Program-made: the position numbers and the translations under genes
The notes under the pieces: model-generated
Database searches by the model: none
The model's input: the letters and a program-made list of their open reading frames with translations, nothing else
Told to the model about the DNA's origin: nothing
Part shown: piece by piece, positions 30,716 through 38,260 of the stretch
Position numbering within the stretch: the stretch's first letter is position 1
Layout: the number at the start of each line of letters is the position of its first letter
Source of the DNA: Luteibacter aegosomatis
Lineage (GTDB): Bacteria > Pseudomonadota > Gammaproteobacteria > Xanthomonadales > Rhodanobacteraceae
Length of the DNA stretch: 64,000 nt
NCBI RefSeq assembly: GCF_023078455.1
Contig: NZ_CP095740.1
Location: 1,600,001-1,664,000 of the forward strand
Direction: 5' to 3'

Positions 30716-31357
30716 AGTCGCTAGCGATACGCTTGCTATCGCAGCGGCTGATCCCATGCCATGCGAGTCAACGAGCCTGGTGTGGGAGCTGACTCCGTCG
30801 GCGATGCCATCCGCCAAGCCGCCACGCCGCGCACACCATCCGCAACAAAGACGCGTCATCGCATCGCCACGCCTACAGACAACCCATCATCGATTTGATA
30901 GGGTTCCCTCGTTGCCCGCGTTGCTACTCACACGGTGTCGCAGGCAACCATCGCTCGAAGCGGTGAAGAGCGCAGGGCAGAGGTGGTGGAACACCGTCTG
31001 CCCTGCTGACCAAACCAACTCCACTAAAGTTGATTCGGCTATGCGAAATAGTACGCGATTCAAGCGCCCGCCGCTTCCCAGCGGCAGCACCCTCGACGGT
31101 TACCGGACTCTCTGGCCACCTGCCAGACGCGGTTGACGAACCGCGGCGTCCGCCGTGTTTGCTGCGACTTTTCTCAGCCGTACGACCCGGCGCGTCAGCG
31201 CTCGGTCTGAATCCGGCTGACGCCGCACCCCACTTCCCAACCCCAACGCCCGGCGCCCGGACACGGGCAGGCCGTCGAGCCTCATCGTCTTCGAGCGATG
31301 GCTCCGCCCGCGGCGCGCCCGTGACACGGCGTGCCGCACCTCGGCAGCGTCCCTCAC

Positions 31358-31449
31358 GTCACTCCTGCGAAGGCAGGAGCCCAGCGTCTCTCGCTCGTTG
31401 ATGGCGTGAGGCGCAAGACACTGGATTCCTGCCTTCGCAGGAATGACGG
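31358..31449. repeat. Inverted pair of CCTGCCTTCGCAGG-type repeats (copy 1)
   Basis: Two inverted units of about 33 bases, each a hairpin around CTGCGAAGGCAG followed by a CCAGCGTCTC-type tail, face each other 26 bases apart. A similar pair is at 32155-32246, with single units at 31891-31934 and 59641-59688. Confidence 0.75.
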
Positions 31450-31505
31450 GTAGGAGGGCGTGCAGACGACTGGGTAAGACACCCTTTTTTCTCAAGGAGT
31501 ACGCA

Positions 31506-31775
31506 ATGGATGAACGCAAAGAGCCCTGGATGCTCGGCAACGGAAGCTATGGCCTCGTGCCCGACGCCACAACCGACGAACTGCTCAACGACGCGACCGA
31601 GTGGTTGCAGTACGCCAAGGGTCTCACTGAACTGCTGAGCGAGATGGTCGGTGACTCGGAGATCCTCGATCGTCGTCGCTTGATGCTCGCCATGGGCGCG
31701 GTTGGCGTGCTGACCGACATGGGCATGCACTGCGCGATGCAGGCTCATGCGCGCATGCAGTGGGACAAGGTATAG
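31506..31775 (+). CDS. Small hypothetical protein, possibly DUF3077-like
   Basis: An 89-aa, mostly helical soluble protein. The start is the ATG at 31506, preceded by AAGGAG seven bases upstream. It contains LNDATEWLQYAKGLTELLSEMV and a C-terminal helix GAVGVLTDMGMHCAMQAHA. It loosely resembles small Pseudomonas proteins of the DUF3077 type, but I am not certain. Function is unknown. The first bases of the gene and about 150 bases upstream recur in decayed form at 32155-32345, so the module was duplicated. Confidence 0.6.
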   Translation: MDERKEPWMLGNGSYGLVPDATTDELLNDATEWLQYAKGLTELLSEMVGDSEILDRRRLMLAMGAVGVLTDMGMHCAMQAHARMQWDKV

Positions 31776-31890
31776 GCGACCCGATCCCATCGACGTGGAA
31801 CGAGGCTATGGGCTTATGTGGCTCATCTGTCGTGGCTATCCCATTGGCTGCAACGTGTGGGCGAGCCGATGTGGCGTTGTCGCTTACCCG

Positions 31891-31934
31891 GACGCAAGGC
31901 GCTGGGTCCCTGCTTTCGCAGGGACGACGTGAGG
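31891..31934. repeat. Single CCTGC-type hairpin repeat
   Basis: One unit, CGCTGGGTCCCTGC-TTTC-GCAGGGACGAC, the same family as the inverted pairs on either side. Confidence 0.65.
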
Positions 31935-32154
31935 GGTAGGTGGTGAGTAAGGCGGCGCTACCGGACAAGGCGCCTCAGTGATCGGAAGGAGCGGTCGGCT
32001 GCTGTCCTCGGAGTGCTTCCGGAGAGAGCGAAGGCGGACGAGGACTTAGCGACGAGGGCGGGCGCCTCGCCTCGGTGCCCCGGCTTCAAACGACGACGAA
32101 AGAGCGTGCCGCGCTCGACAGTACCCGCTTAAACCGTGAGCCAACCATCCCACA

Positions 32155-32246
32155 CGTCGCCCCTGCAAAGGCAGGGACCCAGCGACTTCCACCCGTCAGT
32201 GGCGTGAGGTGCAAGACGCAGGATTCCCGCCTCTGCAGGAATGGCG
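32155..32246. repeat. Inverted pair of CCTGC-type repeats (copy 2)
   Basis: Same organisation as the pair at 31358-31449, including the GGCGTGAGG(C/T)GCAAGAC spacer, but more diverged. The two pairs are about 797 bases apart and each is followed by a copy of the small gene's 5' end. Confidence 0.7.
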
Positions 32247-32302
32247 GGTAGGGGGTGCGCGGATGACCAGGTAGGGTGCGCTTTTTTCTCAAGGACTACG
32301 TG

Positions 32303-32377
32303 ATGGACGAACGCAAGAAACCCCGATGCTCCGCAACGGAAGCTCAGGACAGAATGGAGGCGAGCGGCGCGGTGTAG
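32303..32377 (+). pseudogene. Decayed copy of the small gene at 31506
   Basis: ATGGACGAACGCAAGAAACC parallels the start of the intact gene (MDERK). A one-base deletion a few codons later shifts the frame, and similarity fades after about 45 bases; translation would stop at 32377. The upstream TTTTTTCTCAAGGA(C/G)TACG is also shared, so the ribosome-binding region was copied too. Confidence 0.65.
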
Positions 32378-32471
32378 ATGTATGCGTTGACGGCTATGCC
32401 TGACCAGCCGATGTGGCTTAGCTGATATGACAGTCCATGTAGGAGTTGAATTTCGGATAAGACTTACAGTT

Positions 32472-32485
32472 CATGATCGATCATG
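32472..32485. promoter_or_regulatory. Perfect palindrome upstream of the peptide locus, candidate operator
   Basis: CATGATCGATCATG, a 14-base perfect palindrome, lies 73 bases before the peptide start and about 28 bases upstream of a TAAAAT (32513-32518) that could be its -10 box. Size and place fit a dimeric repressor site; no regulator gene is adjacent. Confidence 0.35.
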
Positions 32486-32557
32486 CCACTCAGCATCTGT
32501 TCGGGCTGCACGTAAAATGGCGAAGCCGATAACGGCATAGAGTTCAGTGAGGTAGAT

Positions 32558-32686
32558 ATGGATAAAGAAATTGTTGTCCCAGATATGCCCTATCAGGCAG
32601 GAATTGTAGGACAGGTTTTCGAAATGGGCATGAGCCGGCCGCCGGTATGGATTGAAGTGGTCATGGAAGTGCAGCGTTGGAGCTGA
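32558..32686 (+). CDS. 42-aa peptide, candidate RiPP precursor
   Basis: Starts at an ATG with GAGG five bases upstream. The peptide opens MDKEIVVPDMPYQAG, continues through IVGQVFEMGMS, and ends RPPVWIEVVMEVQRWS. It has no transmembrane helix, no cysteine and no recognised domain. A leader of about 25 residues and a core around RPPVWIEVVMEVQRWS is one reading. It is followed directly by a strong terminator and then by three co-directional genes, the layout of many RiPP operons where the precursor is expressed above the enzymes. Modification and product are unknown. It is not a shadow of another gene, since nothing overlaps it. Confidence 0.6.
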   Translation: MDKEIVVPDMPYQAGIVGQVFEMGMSRPPVWIEVVMEVQRWS

Positions 32687-32693
32687 CCATCCA

Positions 32694-32727
32694 AAAATGG
32701 GACCTCTACTGAGGTCCCATTTTTTTC
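32694..32727 (+). terminator. Intrinsic terminator/partial readthrough site between peptide and enzymes
   Basis: The stem AAATGGGACCTC / GAGGTCCCATTT with a four-base loop ends in TTTTT. It begins eight bases after the peptide stop and 14 bases before the ribosome entry to the next gene. Confidence 0.88.
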
Positions 32728-32740
32728 AAGGAGTGAAATT

Positions 32741-33634
32741 GTGATAAGGCACATGAGTTATGCATTGGCGAATTTGCCGAAGCTGGCGCGGTTTCTCAGG
32801 TCGTTGGACGAACAGATCATCCTAAGTGATTACGCATCATTTTGGGGTGCGGTAGGCGAATTCGACGAGTTTCTTCGCCAGGACATATGGGATGTATTCT
32901 TTGAATCCGCTATAGGAAAGATGCTTGAGGACGCTTCTTTCAAAGGCGGTTCCGATTGGGATGTTCACGGATTCACGGTATGTGATTCGGACAAATTTCA
33001 TTTTTCCGTAAGATCACCCAAGCTTCCAATGGTGGGCCGTAACGTCGTGGATGGTCCAGATTCGTCCGCTCGCTCGATAGTCTCTAGCATGGCGTCTCCA
33101 TCCGTTCTCTCGGTCGTGAGCGATGGGCCAATAACATTCAACCGCTTTCGTCTGCCGAGTAATATTGATCTTGATATTTTTGATCCAGCCATTCGTCTCG
33201 AGAACCTCGGGAGTGAGGACTTTGAGCCTTGGCGCCGAATCGACGTACATGCTCCTTATGAAACGCTGGAGATTTCGACGCCGCACGCAGGTAAGTGCTG
33301 CATCATTGAACTGGAGATGCGGGCATCAGTATCTCAACGGTGGGAGTTCGATCGTGAAACGGGTGAGCCGGTGGGAGCAGTCTTGGTTTCTAGAGAGGCA
33401 GTGATCATCCGTTCAATGCTCGAAGAGATTTCGAGATTCAAATACGTAGAAGCTCTCGGGGAAGTCCTGGGCTTACTGGATCACCGGGATTTCAATGTAA
33501 GGTGGATGGCGGTGAAGTGTGCATGCGCTTTGGATAGGGATTCTGGAGTCGCTGCGCTTAGACGATGTCTTAATGATCGACATCCGTATATTCGTAATGC
33601 ATCTTTGTCTACGTTGAATGCTATTGGGGGTTGA
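32741..33634 (+). CDS. HEAT-repeat protein of unknown function
   Basis: A 297-aa protein starting at a GTG with AAGGAG seven bases upstream. The N-terminal 220 residues match no family I recognise; they include LPKLARFLRSLDEQIILSDY and a beta-rich middle. The last 65 residues form HEAT-type helices (LLDHRDFNVRWMAVKCACAL and CLNDRHPYIRNASLSTLNAI), which usually bind peptides or proteins. In this operon it may hold the precursor peptide for modification. G+C is visibly lower than in the housekeeping genes on either side, a sign of transfer. Confidence 0.6.
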   Translation: MIRHMSYALANLPKLARFLRSLDEQIILSDYASFWGAVGEFDEFLRQDIWDVFFESAIGKMLEDASFKGGSDWDVHGFTVCDSDKFHFSVRSPKLPMVGRNVVDGPDSSARSIVSSMASPSVLSVVSDGPITFNRFRLPSNIDLDIFDPAIRLENLGSEDFEPWRRIDVHAPYETLEISTPHAGKCCIIELEMRASVSQRWEFDRETGEPVGAVLVSREAVIIRSMLEEISRFKYVEALGEVLGLLDHRDFNVRWMAVKCACALDRDSGVAALRRCLNDRHPYIRNASLSTLNAIGG

Positions 33635-33636
33635 AT

Positions 33637-34422
33637 ATGACGGTTGAAGTTGATGTCGAGGTGCAGGATCCGATTTCGCTCGCCGAATTTCGATCAAGGG
33701 TAATATCGAAGGTTGATCCTTCGGAGCCGGAGTCTCTTTCCGCGATAGCACGCGACCTGGCGGCACTGGCTAGCGATAAACAATTGATGGTCAGAAAAAT
33801 TGCTGCGGACCTTGCTGGCTGGCGCTCTCCCGAGTTTTCCATGTATTCCGCACAAAGTTGCATTCTGGATAGGTTTGGTCCGTTTACGGTTCGAGCTAAC
33901 TTGTGGCCTTCGGTCGTTGTCAGTGAGGGCGAGGAAAAAGCACTTTCGTATCATGCATATCATGATCACAACTTTTCTTTCGCCACTGTCAACCTTTACG
34001 GTCCCGGGTATAAGACGGATGTCTATGAAAGGGTCGGTGGCGGAGCTATGTGCAACGTGGGAGATAGTGTCGATCTAGTTCATTTGGGCGAGCAACAGCT
34101 TTCACCCGGCAAGGTGGTTCTATATCGAAAGGGTGTCGATGTGCATGCGCAGATTCCGCCTTCTAGTCCATCTGCATCGATCAATCTCATTTTGAGCGGC
34201 GATGATCTGCCGTTCTTGGACCAATACTACTTTGATCCATCAAGAGAGATGGTTGTCGGGATGGTCGAGAATGTGGTTGCCAAACGCCTTTCAGTGATAA
34301 GTCTCGGTAAATTCATCGGGTCCACCCGTTCATTGGAGTCATTGGCCTCCATCTCATCGAGTTTTCCATGCGTTAGAACGCGCGAAGCCGCCGCAAAGTT
34401 GGTTGCTCACCTGAATCATTAA
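33637..34422 (+). CDS. Cupin-like metalloenzyme candidate
   Basis: A 261-aa protein. The ATG at 33637 has GGGGG six bases upstream and lies two bases after the previous stop; a TTG at 33631 is an alternative. The middle has a cupin-like beta region with a dense histidine cluster (YHAYHDHNFSF: H106, H109, H111) and a later VDVHAQIPP (H170) before a SINLIL strand, as expected for a mononuclear Fe(II) site. Short armadillo-like helices flank it at both ends (LAALASDKQLMVRKIAADLAG; TREAAAKLVAHL). I infer an oxygenase-type peptide-modifying enzyme. The exact family is not recognised. Confidence 0.5.
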   Translation: MTVEVDVEVQDPISLAEFRSRVISKVDPSEPESLSAIARDLAALASDKQLMVRKIAADLAGWRSPEFSMYSAQSCILDRFGPFTVRANLWPSVVVSEGEEKALSYHAYHDHNFSFATVNLYGPGYKTDVYERVGGGAMCNVGDSVDLVHLGEQQLSPGKVVLYRKGVDVHAQIPPSSPSASINLILSGDDLPFLDQYYFDPSREMVVGMVENVVAKRLSVISLGKFIGSTRSLESLASISSSFPCVRTREAAAKLVAHLNH

Positions 34423-34453
34423 GTTCTGAATGGATTGTTATGGATAGGATCGC

Positions 34454-36211
34454 ATGGACGTGAGATTGACTGCGACGCTTGGAGATACGGGGCTTTATCG
34501 ATGGGTTGCTGGCTTCGCACTCAAGTACTGGCCTACGGGTGTAATCGCTCTTTTAGCCATGGTGGTTGACGCCTGTTGTGCGACGGGATTCGCCAAGACT
34601 ATCCAGCCAATGATCGATGACGCATTTGCGATCGCTCCGAAGGTTAGCGCTCAGTACATCGCATTTTGCGTGCTTTCCATATTGGCAGTTAGGTCGCTGG
34701 CCGGCTACGTCGCTGACGTTGGCATGAGTCGCTTAGGTCGTATGACCGTACGTGACGTTCGGGTTGCGCTGTTTGATGCTTACCTCGACCGGACTGAAGA
34801 AGTGGATTCGAGAGATCCCGTTGGCGATCGGGTGTCGAGGGCAGGCTACACAGTGGAACAGGTAGCATTTTCTGTCACCGAGGCGATCAAGGTGGCTGTT
34901 CTGGATGGACTTACGGCGATATTTGGCATCGGCTTCATGCTTTATACGAACGTGGTCTTTGCGATGGTTACGTTGGCTCTGATTCCCATATTGGGTGGCG
35001 TTATTTTGGTTAGCGGGAAGTTCACCAGGCGCGGAAGCGCCGAGGTGCAGAGTGTGCTGGGCGAGCTTGACTCTTCGGTACTGGAAAGCTCTATCGGGGC
35101 GAGGGACATTTGCGTCTACCTCGCAAAGGCAGACCTGCGTGAGCGTTTCATCGGTATCTCCAATCGCTTGTCAGATCTGGGGATCAAGCTTTCGCGTACG
35201 GCTTCGGGAGCGAGTGCGTTGGTGCAACTAGTCGGCGGCGTAGCCCTGGCTATCGTCATCTTGCTGGCGTCTGGACGAGATATTCCGGTTGAAGAGCGTA
35301 TCAGCGCAGGGGAGTTCTTTGCGATTGTTACTGCGATGGGCATCGTGGTGCCTTCACTTCGTCGTCTCGCCAACGTGCATTCTGGGATTCAGAAAGGTTT
35401 GGCTGCAGCAGCCGAGCTTCGCGTGATTATCGATTTCAGTCCGCCGAGGCATGGGGATGTTCGACTGGAAGTTGGGGCACATGATGTGCAGTTGAAGCGC
35501 GTGTGCTTTGCTTATCCGGATGGCGAAGTGGTACTTCGAAATCTCGACCTTGTCTTTAGAAAGGGGGAGGTGACAGCGCTGGTCGGTGCTTCAGGTAGCG
35601 GAAAGTCGACGATACTCGCCCTGGTCGCGGGATTTCGTCAGCCGACGTCCGGGGACGTGTTCATAGCGGGCCGCCCGATGTCGGCTTATAGGACCGAGTC
35701 CCTTATGGAGTCGATCTCTTGGGTAGGGCAAGGCGGGGCGCTTTTTACGGGAACGATCAGAGAGAATGTCGCCTTAGGCAGTCTACGTGCTTCGTCGGAT
35801 GAAGATATTCTGAATGCTTTGGGAGAAGCACATGCTCTGGATTTTGTGTCCTCCCTTCCTGCCGGATTGAATACGCTTTTGGGGCCGGAAGGTATCGATC
35901 TTTCGGCTGGGCAAAAGCAGCGAATACTGGTGGCCAGGGCCATTCTTCGTAGGGGCGATTTAGTGCTTCTTGATGAAGTGACTAGTTCCCTCGACCCTGA
36001 ATCTGAACGGCTTGTTGCGGATGGGCTTCAGCGATTGATGAGGGGTAGGACTTGTATCGTCATCGCTCACAGATTGAAGACGATTCGTCATGCCGATCGA
36101 ATTGTCGTGTTGAATGACGGGATGATTGTGGAAGATGGCACGCATGCCGACTTAGTTACGCGTGAGGGGGCCTACTCGAGATTGTTTCGAGAAAGCTCGT
36201 CGTTAGCCTGA
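34454..36211 (+). CDS. ABC exporter (fused membrane and ATPase domains)
   Basis: A 585-aa half-transporter of the MsbA/LmrA type. About six membrane helices fill residues 15-310. The ATPase domain has Walker A VGASGSGKST, Q-loop ISWVGQGG, signature LSAGQKQR, Walker B LVLLDEVTSS and switch IAHRL. There is no N-terminal C39 peptidase domain, so it would not cut a double-glycine leader itself. It is last in the four-gene peptide locus and is the likely exporter of the finished product, or a self-protection pump. The start at 34454 is preceded by AGGAT. Confidence 0.88.
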   Translation: MDVRLTATLGDTGLYRWVAGFALKYWPTGVIALLAMVVDACCATGFAKTIQPMIDDAFAIAPKVSAQYIAFCVLSILAVRSLAGYVADVGMSRLGRMTVRDVRVALFDAYLDRTEEVDSRDPVGDRVSRAGYTVEQVAFSVTEAIKVAVLDGLTAIFGIGFMLYTNVVFAMVTLALIPILGGVILVSGKFTRRGSAEVQSVLGELDSSVLESSIGARDICVYLAKADLRERFIGISNRLSDLGIKLSRTASGASALVQLVGGVALAIVILLASGRDIPVEERISAGEFFAIVTAMGIVVPSLRRLANVHSGIQKGLAAAAELRVIIDFSPPRHGDVRLEVGAHDVQLKRVCFAYPDGEVVLRNLDLVFRKGEVTALVGASGSGKSTILALVAGFRQPTSGDVFIAGRPMSAYRTESLMESISWVGQGGALFTGTIRENVALGSLRASSDEDILNALGEAHALDFVSSLPAGLNTLLGPEGIDLSAGQKQRILVARAILRRGDLVLLDEVTSSLDPESERLVADGLQRLMRGRTCIVIAHRLKTIRHADRIVVLNDGMIVEDGTHADLVTREGAYSRLFRESSSLA

Positions 36212-36397
36212 ATTCGCTAAAGTATGGAGTCTGCTATGTGCAGTTCGCGACGCGCGGTTGGGAACTTCGTGCAGATAGCGCGTTGGCGATTACCAAGCCT
36301 GCAGCATCCTGGTGGCACTGGCCCGGACCGATGTGACGTTTCCGGGTCACGTCGTGCTACCTGTGTCCTCACGTCGCAGCGGTGCGGGCGGGGCGAA

Positions 36398-37681
36398 TCA
36401 GGTTTGCGTGTGCATTCGCCACGCCTCGATCGCTTCCACGACACCGATACAATCGGCATAGCGGTTGTACAACGGCGTCGGAGAAAGCCGGATCACGTCG
36501 GGCTCGCGCCAGTCGCCGATGACGCCATGGCGTTCCAGGTACGCGAACAGATCACGCCCCGCGTCACGCCCCGCACGCACGCGAACCGACAACTGCGCGC
36601 CGCGCTGCGCGGGATCGTTCGGCGTGACGATGTCGAGCACGTCGTCCAGGCGCGTGCGGATGAGCCAATCGAGGTAAGCGGTGAGGCGGCGGCTCTTCGT
36701 CGACAGCACGGGCATGCCCGCGCGCCGGAAGACGTCGAGGGAAGCTCGCAGCGGGGCGAGGGCCATGATCGGCGGGTTGGAGAGCTGCCAGCCGTCAGCG
36801 CCGGGCGTGGGCACGAAGGTGGGACCCATCTGGAAACGCGTGGCCTTGTCGTGGCCCCACCAGCCCGCGAAGCGCGGTACGTCGGCGTGCGCGTGGCGCT
36901 CGTGCACGAAGGCGCCCGCCACCGCACCCGGACCGGCGTTGAGGTATTTGTAGGTGCACCACACGGCGAAGTCGGGGCCGTCGTCGTGCAGGGTCAGCGG
37001 CAGGTTGCCCACGGCGTGGGCGAGATCGAATCCGACGACGCAGCCGGCGGCATGACCGAGTGCCACGATGCGAGCGAGGTCGAACACCTGGCCCGTGCGG
37101 TACTGCACGCCAGGCAACAGGATCAGCGCCACGCGATGACCATGCTCGGCGATGGCGCGCTCGATGGCCTGCATCGACAGCGTGCCGCCGGGGCCGTCGG
37201 GCTGAAGCTCGATCAGGTCGCGGGCCGGATCGAAGCCATGGAAACGCACCTGCGATTCCAGCGCGTAGCGGTCGGTGGGAAACGCCCCGGCCTCCATCAG
37301 GATGGCGGGACGTTCCGCCGTCGGCCGGTAGAAGCTCACCATCATCAGGTGCAGGTTCACGCCGAGGGAATTCATCGCGACCACTTCGTGCGGCTGCGCG
37401 CCGACCACCTCGGCCATCGTGTCGCGCACGTACTCGTGGTAGTGCATCCACGGCGAACGACCGCGGAAATGGGCCTCGACGGCGAGCGTCGACCAGTCTT
37501 CGAGTTCCGCCTGCAAGGCCGCGGCCACGCCCTTCGGTTGCAGGCCCAGCGAGTTGCCGCAGAAGTAGAGGGTGTCGCGCCCGTCGTGCGTGGGGATGTG
37601 GAATTCGTCGCGGAAGGTGCGTAGGGGATCGGCGGCGTCCTGGGCGTCGGCCCAGGCGCGCGTGGACTGGAAATCGTTCAT
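36398..37681 (-). CDS. kynU: Kynureninase
   Basis: PLP enzyme that cleaves kynurenine or 3-hydroxykynurenine to (hydroxy)anthranilate and alanine. It has 427 aa. Markers are YFCGNSLGLQPKGV, HEVVAMNSLGVNLHLMM, FDLAHAVGNLPL and the PLP lysine in WCTYKYLNAGPG. It is last in a minus-strand set, ACMSD - secreted protein - kynU, with four bases to the gene before it. The two enzymes act on one pathway, tryptophan to aminocarboxymuconate semialdehyde. Confidence 0.95.
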   Translation of the reverse strand: MNDFQSTRAWADAQDAADPLRTFRDEFHIPTHDGRDTLYFCGNSLGLQPKGVAAALQAELEDWSTLAVEAHFRGRSPWMHYHEYVRDTMAEVVGAQPHEVVAMNSLGVNLHLMMVSFYRPTAERPAILMEAGAFPTDRYALESQVRFHGFDPARDLIELQPDGPGGTLSMQAIERAIAEHGHRVALILLPGVQYRTGQVFDLARIVALGHAAGCVVGFDLAHAVGNLPLTLHDDGPDFAVWCTYKYLNAGPGAVAGAFVHERHAHADVPRFAGWWGHDKATRFQMGPTFVPTPGADGWQLSNPPIMALAPLRASLDVFRRAGMPVLSTKSRRLTAYLDWLIRTRLDDVLDIVTPNDPAQRGAQLSVRVRAGRDAGRDLFAYLERHGVIGDWREPDVIRLSPTPLYNRYADCIGVVEAIEAWRMHTQT

Positions 37682-37685
37682 GGGC

Positions 37686-38177
37686 TCAGGATGGCATGCT
37701 GGCGGCGACGTCGGCGCAGCCCTTGTCGAAGGTGGCGCTGAACTTCGCGTCGCCGGAAGGACGGATGCAACGCAACTGGATGGCGTAGCCGTTCGCGTAG
37801 AAATAGCGTTCGTAGTATTCGAGGCGGACCGTGCCTTCCTTCGCCGAATAGACGTGCTCGGTGGGCATCTTCGCCTTGCCGGGCTTGTATTCGGTCAGGT
37901 GGCTGGCGCGGTCGCGGTAGTCCTTGTCGAACTGCTGGAAGACCAGGAGGCTCGGCGCCTTCTGCAAGGTGATCGATACGCGCGCGAGCGTGGCGTCGGC
38001 AGCACTGGACCCCGGCACCTGGAAAACCTGCGATTCGGTGTCGCCATCCGACTGCATGATGGACACCCAGGCGTCGGGGACGTGGAAGCGGACGTCGCCG
38101 CCGGCCATGGACACGTCGCCGGCGATGGCGGACGTGCCGGCCAGCGCGAGCGCGAAGAAGGGCAGCAGGCGTTTCAC
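37686..38177 (-). CDS. Hypothetical secreted protein
   Basis: A 163-aa protein starting at the GTG at 38177. A signal peptide (MKRLLPFFALALAGTSAIA) is followed by a compact alpha/beta domain with VRFHVPDAWVSIMQSDGDTE and a C-terminal CIRPSGDAKFSATFDKGCADV, in which two cysteines could pair. The family is not recognised. It is wedged between ACMSD and kynU; with only four bases to kynU it is probably co-transcribed, but a link to tryptophan catabolism is not evident. Confidence 0.7.
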   Translation of the reverse strand: MKRLLPFFALALAGTSAIAGDVSMAGGDVRFHVPDAWVSIMQSDGDTESQVFQVPGSSAADATLARVSITLQKAPSLLVFQQFDKDYRDRASHLTEYKPGKAKMPTEHVYSAKEGTVRLEYYERYFYANGYAIQLRCIRPSGDAKFSATFDKGCADVAASMPS

Positions 38178-38260
38178 TTCAGGTATTCCCCCGGAACGGA
38201 CTGATCCGCGCATTCTGTCACAAGCCCGGTGCGGCGCCGGGGGCGCGGGTGTGCGCCCCG

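Larger units (their letters stand above)
30391..31505. other. Long intergenic region with repeat debris
   Basis: About 1.1 kb without a convincing gene. It contains the promoter candidate of the microcin-like gene, an orphan right arm of a lineage A REP (30681-30715), a further arm-like GTGGGAGC sequence (30782-30805) ending in GGCGAT, and the inverted CCTGCCTTCGCAGG repeat pair at 31358-31449. Open frames here lack ribosome-binding sites and domain features. Confidence 0.55.
31776..32557. other. Repeat-rich gap with gene remnant
   Basis: About 780 bases holding a single CCTGCTTTCGCAGG unit (31891-31934), the second inverted repeat pair (32155-32246), the remnant of a duplicated small gene (32303-32377) and, toward the end, an AT-rich stretch with a 14-base palindrome that precedes the peptide gene. 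Nothing else coding is supported. Confidence 0.55.

Noticed and set aside
30756..31136. 126-codon plus-strand frame in the repeat-rich gap
   Set aside because: No ribosome-binding site, no domains, and it runs through REP debris.
32303..32377. 25-codon frame as a second peptide gene
   Set aside because: It is the frameshifted start of the duplicated gene at 31506, not an independent peptide.
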